From positions 1 to 41,531 of the forward strand of contig JAYELL010000044.1 in NCBI GenBank assembly GCA_034717495.1: 41,531 nucleotides of DNA, given 5' to 3'. The translations under genes were made by a program, and so were the position numbers. A model generated the notes under the pieces. It saw only the letters and a list, made by a program, of their open reading frames with translations. It did no database searches and had not been told where the DNA came from. Origin of the DNA: Chloroflexota bacterium. Lineage in GTDB: Bacteria > Chloroflexota > Anaerolineae > JAAEKA01. Positions 40,452 through 41,531 of this stretch are shown piece after piece (the stretch's first letter is position 1; each line of letters opens with the position of its first letter).

Positions 40452-41342
40452 ATGCGAAAAATCGTGGAATGTGTTCCAAACTTCAGTGAGGGCCGCCGGC
40501 AGGAGGTGATCGACGCCATCGTGGCCGCGGTCGCTGACGTGGATGGCGCGTCGGTCCTGGATGTCCAGAGCGACGCCGACCACAATCGCACGGTGGTGAC
40601 CTTTGTCGGTGGACCGGAGGCGGTGTTGGAGGGCGCGTTCCAGGCTGCCCGGCAGGCCGCCCGCTTGATCGATCTCGACGAGCACCAGGGAGAACATCCC
40701 CGCATGGGTGCCTCCGACGTGATCCCCTTCATCCCGGTACAGGGAGTTTCCATGGCGGACTGCGTCGATCTGGCAAAACGGCTTGGCCAGCGGATGGGGG
40801 AGAAACTGGATATCCCTGTCTATCTCTACGAAGCGGCGGCCACCCGTCCGGCGCGCAGGAACCTGGCCAATGTGCGCAAGGGGGAGTACGAGGGAATCCG
40901 GGAGTCGATCGGCAGCGATCCGGCCCGCGAGCCTGACTATGGCCCCCGTCGTTTGGGGCCGGCCGGGGCGACGGCGGTAGGCGCCCGGCCCTTTTTGATA
41001 GCCTTCAATGTCTACCTGAACACCGATGATGTGGAGATTGCCAACAGGATTGCCAAACGGATTCGTCATTCCGGTGGGGGACTGAGATATGTCAAGGCAC
41101 TGGGCATGTTGGTAGAGGGGCAGGCCCAGGTTTCCATGAACCTGACCGATTTCCGCAGGACTGCCATTCACACGGTGGTGGAGATGATCCGCCGCGAAGC
41201 GGCGCGCTACGGGGTTCTGGTAACCCATAGCGAGTTGATCGGCATGTTGCCCCAGCAGGCCTTGCTCGATGCCGCCCAGTGGTACCTGCAGTTGGACGGT
41301 TTTGGGGCGGAGCAGGTGTTGGAGAATCGGCTGGGAGAATAA
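40452..41342 (+). CDS. ftcD: Glutamate formimidoyltransferase (FTCD N-terminal-type)
   Basis: The 296-residue enzyme moves the formimino group of N-formimino-glutamate to tetrahydrofolate in histidine degradation. It consists of the two formiminotransferase subdomains only, without the cyclodeaminase domain of the animal protein. KIVECVPNFSEGRRQEVIDA, HNRTVVTFVGGPEAV, DEHQGEHPRMGASDVIPF and PFLIAFNVYLNT are the conserved blocks. GRRQEV and the His of the HNR segment are expected at the folate/glutamate site. An AGGAG site precedes the ATG. No other histidine-degradation gene is in the window. Confidence 0.94.
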   Translation: MRKIVECVPNFSEGRRQEVIDAIVAAVADVDGASVLDVQSDADHNRTVVTFVGGPEAVLEGAFQAARQAARLIDLDEHQGEHPRMGASDVIPFIPVQGVSMADCVDLAKRLGQRMGEKLDIPVYLYEAAATRPARRNLANVRKGEYEGIRESIGSDPAREPDYGPRRLGPAGATAVGARPFLIAFNVYLNTDDVEIANRIAKRIRHSGGGLRYVKALGMLVEGQAQVSMNLTDFRRTAIHTVVEMIRREAARYGVLVTHSELIGMLPQQALLDAAQWYLQLDGFGAEQVLENRLGE

Positions 41343-41432
41343 TTACTGGAGTTACGCAGTCTGCATACTGAGTGCGACCGAAGGGAGCGATCGAAGTGTG
41401 CGAACGGGTCAAATGACATCCTGAGCCTCGCT

Positions 41433-41531
41433 AGCACGCCAGCACGTCAGCAGACGATGCGTGAGCTAGGCGGTGCGTGAGCTACGCCAGCAGGCGGTGC
41501 GTGAGCTACGCCAGCAGGCGGTGCGTGAGCT
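41433..41531. repeat. 8-bp-phased array with 24-bp higher-order repeat (runs off the window)
   Basis: From 41433 the sequence reads as octamers: AGCACGCC, AGCACGTC, AGCAGACG, ATGCGTGA, GCTAGGCG, then the triplet GTGCGTGA-GCTACGCC-AGCAGGCG repeated (41473-41496, 41497-41520) and begun a third time. The 24-bp period is therefore built of three 8-bp units. Its full length is unknown because the window ends inside it. Confidence 0.85.

Noticed and set aside
40094-40489. Open frames reading LSTYLPVYLST-type repeats through the octamer array
   Set aside because: The array has an 8-bp period with no stops, so all frames stay open. The peptides are a by-product of the repeat and overlap the thioesterase and formimidoyltransferase genes.
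41355-41420. Possible dispersed intergenic repeat with two GCGAYCGAAG words
   Set aside because: Only two near-copies 13 bp apart are visible, and no second locus in the window matches. A genome search would be needed before calling it a repeat family.

Overview
The window is a gene-dense (about 95% coding), GC-rich bacterial chromosome segment. It most likely comes from the Chloroflexota, in the Anaerolineae/Caldilineae range. That assignment is an inference from three things: the protein families present (DUF951, a DUF6391-like protein, DUF3417-type glucan phosphorylase, DUF1972 glycosyltransferase), secreted proteins ending in a short LP-type tail, and arrays of 7- and 8-bp tandem repeats. 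No rRNA, tRNA, CRISPR array, transposase or prophage gene was recognised. No gene-free stretch exceeds about 300 bp; the longest (16362-16655) holds a candidate small RNA.

Layout. 1-3110: tail of a secreted protein, then exonuclease III and a SulP transporter, divergently transcribed. 3158-9337 (minus): a metallopeptidase-like lipoprotein, DNA polymerase III delta (holA), a DUF6391-like protein and glycogen phosphorylase. 9500-13928 (minus): an SDR epimerase/dehydratase, two CBS-pair proteins, a DUF58 protein and a MoxR AAA+ ATPase. 14190-16361 (plus): an OmpR-type response regulator and its histidine kinase. 16396-17271 (plus): a perfect-consensus promoter, a terminated leader or small RNA, then rpsU and infA. 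17292-20055 (minus): a Nif3-like protein, an MFS exporter and a DUF951 protein.

20155-34472 (minus) is the main accessory block. Eight tightly packed genes start with a cytosolic alkaline-phosphatase-superfamily enzyme and continue with an O-antigen ligase/polymerase, a GT2, a GT4, three large GT-C-like membrane proteins (one a double GT-C fused to a TPR tail) and a second GT4 of the DUF1972 type. The set looks like an uncharacterised surface-glycan or glycolipid assembly operon.

34642-37967 (minus): a HAD phosphatase, a two-helix membrane protein, an AbrB-like protein and RecJ. 38217-39727 (plus): a DksA/TraR zinc-finger protein, uracil phosphoribosyltransferase and dCMP deaminase, a pyrimidine-salvage operon. 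39778-41342: an acyl-CoA thioesterase (minus) and glutamate formimidoyltransferase (plus), separated by a 15-unit octamer array. The window ends inside another 8-bp-phased array.

The intergenic regions contain eleven recognisable sigma70-type -10 elements. Several are of the extended form TGnTATAAT, and one lies so close to its start codon that the mRNA should be leaderless.
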